A stretch of 54,893 nucleotides of DNA from Bacteroidota bacterium (lineage in GTDB: Bacteria; Bacteroidota; Bacteroidia; Chitinophagales; Chitinophagaceae): the NCBI GenBank assembly GCA_013288945.1, contig JABDAZ010000019.1, positions 1 through 54,893 on the forward strand, read 5' to 3'. Positions 53,161 to 54,893 of the stretch are shown in pieces; the first letter of the stretch is position 1, and each line of letters begins with the position of its first letter. The notes below the pieces were generated by a model. The model was given only the letters and a program-made list of their open reading frames with translations. It did not search any database and was not told the DNA's origin. Both the position numbers and the translations under genes were made by a program.

Positions 53161-53168
53161 CAAATCTA
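53161..53168 (-). promoter_or_regulatory. -7 box of the SGNH hydrolase gene
   Basis: TAGATTTG on the reverse strand is a perfect TAnnTTTG; the -33 box is weak. Confidence 0.45.
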
Positions 53169-53208
53169 CATTATATTTTTTTGTAGCCAGCCGCAGAATT
53201 TCTATTCA

Positions 53209-53354
53209 ACTTCATTGGCGTCGCACTCTTGTACATTGGTTTATTAATCAGCAAAGAAATGGCTTTTAGCTTTTAGCTTTTAGCTTTTAGCAAAAAACGC
53301 AATTCAAGCAAGCATGTTTTATTAATAATTATTAATTATCAATTATCAATTAAA
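53209..53354. repeat. 17-base repeat copy E followed by two heptad arrays
   Basis: GCGTCGCACTCTTGTAC lies at about 53218-53234, with the ACTTCATTG left flank of copy D. Four CTTTTAG units (53263-53291, the most regular array in the window) and four AATTATC-type units (53327-53354) follow. The last array ends at the base before the stop codon of the pseudouridine synthase gene. Confidence 0.7.
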
Positions 53355-54077
53355 CTACCCTTTCCACTTTCTCAGTTGCTGCAACAATGCGCGCATATCT
53401 TTTGGTAATGGCGCTTCGAGGTTGTGATCATTTCCTGCTTCATCTATAAAATGCAAACGCTGCGAATGCAGTCCCAGCCTGTTTAATATCGGTTTCTCTT
53501 CATCTTCTGATTTTGATAATTTATATTTCTTTTTAAAAGAAGATATTAATACCGGTTTGCCATCGCCATAAGTTTCATCGCACACAACAGGATGCCCGAT
53601 GTGTTGCATATGGATCCTGATTTGATGCGTTCTTCCTGTATGAATTTGAAATTGCAGTAAAGAATATAAATTGAAATCTTCCAGCACTTCGTAATCTGTT
53701 AATGATTGTTTTCCTTTTCTATTAATCACCATCACACTGTATTTCGCGGGATGTTCCATAATCGGCGCATCAATACTTCCTTTCTTTTCCATTAATGTTC
53801 CGCTAACAATTCCGAGATAAAATTTCTCTACACTTCTTTCTTCAAAAGCTTTTGATAAAAATTTATGTGCCCCTTCATTTTTTGCAAAAACTATTACTCC
53901 ACTTGTATCACGATCAAGCCGGTGAACCGTAAATATTGATCCATATTTTTCTTTCAAAATATTTTTTAAAGAAACTTCTTTCCCTTCGCGATCAGGAATA
54001 CTCAATAATCCCGCAGGTTTATTAATGGCAACAAAATCGTTATTTTCAAAAATGATTTCCGGAGAATGTGATGGCAC
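53355..54077 (-). CDS. RluA-family pseudouridine synthase
   Basis: The 240-residue protein has the catalytic HRLDRDTSGVIVFAKN motif (Asp near residue 55), with NKPAGLLSIPDREG and the RTHQIRIHMQHIGHPVVCDETYG stretch. There is no S4 domain, so it is the short RluA-type rather than RluD. It makes pseudouridine in rRNA or tRNA; the site is unknown. The start is a GTG seven bases after the rluB-like stop, so it is likely translated with that gene. Confidence 0.88.
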   Translation of the reverse strand: MPSHSPEIIFENNDFVAINKPAGLLSIPDREGKEVSLKNILKEKYGSIFTVHRLDRDTSGVIVFAKNEGAHKFLSKAFEERSVEKFYLGIVSGTLMEKKGSIDAPIMEHPAKYSVMVINRKGKQSLTDYEVLEDFNLYSLLQFQIHTGRTHQIRIHMQHIGHPVVCDETYGDGKPVLISSFKKKYKLSKSEDEEKPILNRLGLHSQRLHFIDEAGNDHNLEAPLPKDMRALLQQLRKWKG

Positions 54078-54084
54078 GTAAAAA

Positions 54085-54893
54085 TTATTTAATAGAAGAA
54101 TTGAGATATTTTAAAATGCGGATTTCTTTTTCATTCAGCAAACGCCATTTGCTGCGTTGCACATTTTTCTTTGTTAATCCTGCATACATTACGCGGTCGA
54201 GCGCTTTTACATCGTAACCCAAGCTTTCAAAAATGCGGCGCACAATCCGGTTGCGGCCACCATGAATTTCTATACCAATTTGCGTTTTATCTTTTGCATC
54301 TTCATAAGCCAAAGCATCTACAAGCGCAGGGCCATCTTCTAATACAACGCCTTCAATAATCTTATCAAAATCTGCTTTCGTTAATGATTTATCCAATACA
54401 ACATGATAGATTTTTTTGATCTCATGTTTTGGATGAGAAAGCTTTTGCGCGAGCTCGCCATCGTTCGTTAATAATAAAACGCCGGAAGTATTTCTGTCCA
54501 ATCTTCCAACGGGATAAACTCTTTCCTGCGTTGCATTTTTTATTAAATCAAGCACTGTCCTTCTTCCCTGCGGATCGTCAGTTGTAGTAATATAATCTTT
54601 CGGTTTGTTTAATAAAATATAAACGTAGTTGCGAGAAATGGTAATTTTTTTGCCGGCAACTTTTACCAAATCATCAGGAGAAACTTTGGTTCCCGGTTCG
54701 GTAACTGCAACATCATTAACCGTAACTTTTCCTACACGGATTAATTCTGCAGCATCACGCCGTGATGAAACGCCACTGTGCGACAAATATTTATTAAGCG
54801 GAATAAGATCAGTTGTTTTCGTAGCCTTTTGTTGTTGTGGATTTGGCGTTGCCTTTTTGCCATTCTGCGGCTTGCGCTGCACTTTTACTTCTG
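54085..54893 (-). CDS. RluB/RsuA-family pseudouridine synthase, start outside the window
   Basis: The frame is open to the right edge. An internal GTG at 54882 may be the start or an inner codon. Of the residues seen, the first 25 are a basic, low-complexity Gln-Lys tail. An S4 domain (LNKYLSHSGVSSRRDAAELIRVGKVTVN) and the catalytic RVYPVGRLDRNTSGVLLLTNDGE motif follow. GGRNRIVRRIFESLGYDVKALDRVMYAG then appears. It forms pseudouridine in 23S rRNA (RluB type, by the S4 and GRLDRNTSG pattern) or 16S rRNA. Confidence 0.88.
   Translation of the reverse strand, partial: EVKVQRKPQNGKKATPNPQQQKATKTTDLIPLNKYLSHSGVSSRRDAAELIRVGKVTVNDVAVTEPGTKVSPDDLVKVAGKKITISRNYVYILLNKPKDYITTTDDPQGRRTVLDLIKNATQERVYPVGRLDRNTSGVLLLTNDGELAQKLSHPKHEIKKIYHVVLDKSLTKADFDKIIEGVVLEDGPALVDALAYEDAKDKTQIGIEIHGGRNRIVRRIFESLGYDVKALDRVMYAGLTKKNVQRSKWRLLNEKEIRILKYLNSSIK

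Noticed and set aside
1..54893. Insertion sequence, prophage or integrative element
   Set aside because: No transposase, integrase, phage or conjugation gene was found, and composition is even across the window.

Overview
The window is AT-rich DNA from a member of the Bacteroidota, most likely a Chitinophagaceae-type genome. The evidence is a complete gldK-gldL-gldM-gldN block (type IX secretion and gliding), a short primary sigma factor without region 1.1, an extended ribosomal protein S16, a DUF4271 gene next to hemD, several TonB-dependent receptors, and many promoters of the Bacteroidota form TTTG-N19/20-TAnnTTTG. No phage, IS element, CRISPR array or plasmid gene is visible. Most genes are housekeeping or envelope genes. 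The unusual material lies between the genes.

Layout. 1-660: N-terminal part of an FtsX-type ABC permease running off the left edge, and the truncated remnant of a second copy. 800-1600: a SRPBCC gene and an ArsR repressor gene behind a promoter that carries two palindromic operators. 1627-2292: tRNA-Arg(CCG) and a MarC-family gene. 2418-5902: a cobalamin riboswitch, a BtuB-type TonB receptor and a BtuG-like propeller lipoprotein. 6079-8163: another TonB receptor. 8279-12650: an APC permease, then a TolC plus membrane-fusion-protein pair with no pump gene. 12871-18938: gpsA, hemW, a BamA/TamA-like protein, DUF4271 and hemD. 19082-26166: a DUF255 thioredoxin-domain protein and gldKLMN. 26581-32630: peroxiredoxin, dinB, an unknown gene, rimM, rpsP, ffh and rpoD. 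33045-38571: a START-like protein, an unknown gene, an lptF/lptG-type permease, a CDF transporter, an M20 peptidase and an S4-domain protein. 38670-39854: a sugar mutarotase and a lactonase-like amidohydrolase. 39954-43361: fused B12-dependent acyl-CoA mutase icmF. 43642-46495: a DUF3500 protein, an SDR and an AraC regulator. 46958-52231: an ABC exporter and a tight GT4-GT2-UbiA operon. 52466-54893: an SGNH hydrolase and two pseudouridine synthases.

Genes that work together. The B12 uptake genes under the riboswitch could supply cobalamin to IcmF. hemW and hemD both belong to heme metabolism. gldKLMN form the trans-envelope core and motor of the type IX secretion system. lptG-type, BamA-like and TolC/MFP genes build or use the outer membrane. 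The GT4-GT2-UbiA operon looks like a lipid-linked glycan module.

The most unusual signal is a large family of intergenic repeats made of degenerate 7-base units (one locus has 8-base units). Many occur as facing complementary arms. They abut or overlap the ends of several genes, one reaches the gpsA start codon, and one pair forms a variable arm of the cobalamin riboswitch. A second, nearly invariant 17-base intergenic repeat, GCGTCGCACNCTTGTAC, occurs five times, four of them close to a 7- or 8-base array. I know of no description of either family in this group of bacteria, but I could not search.
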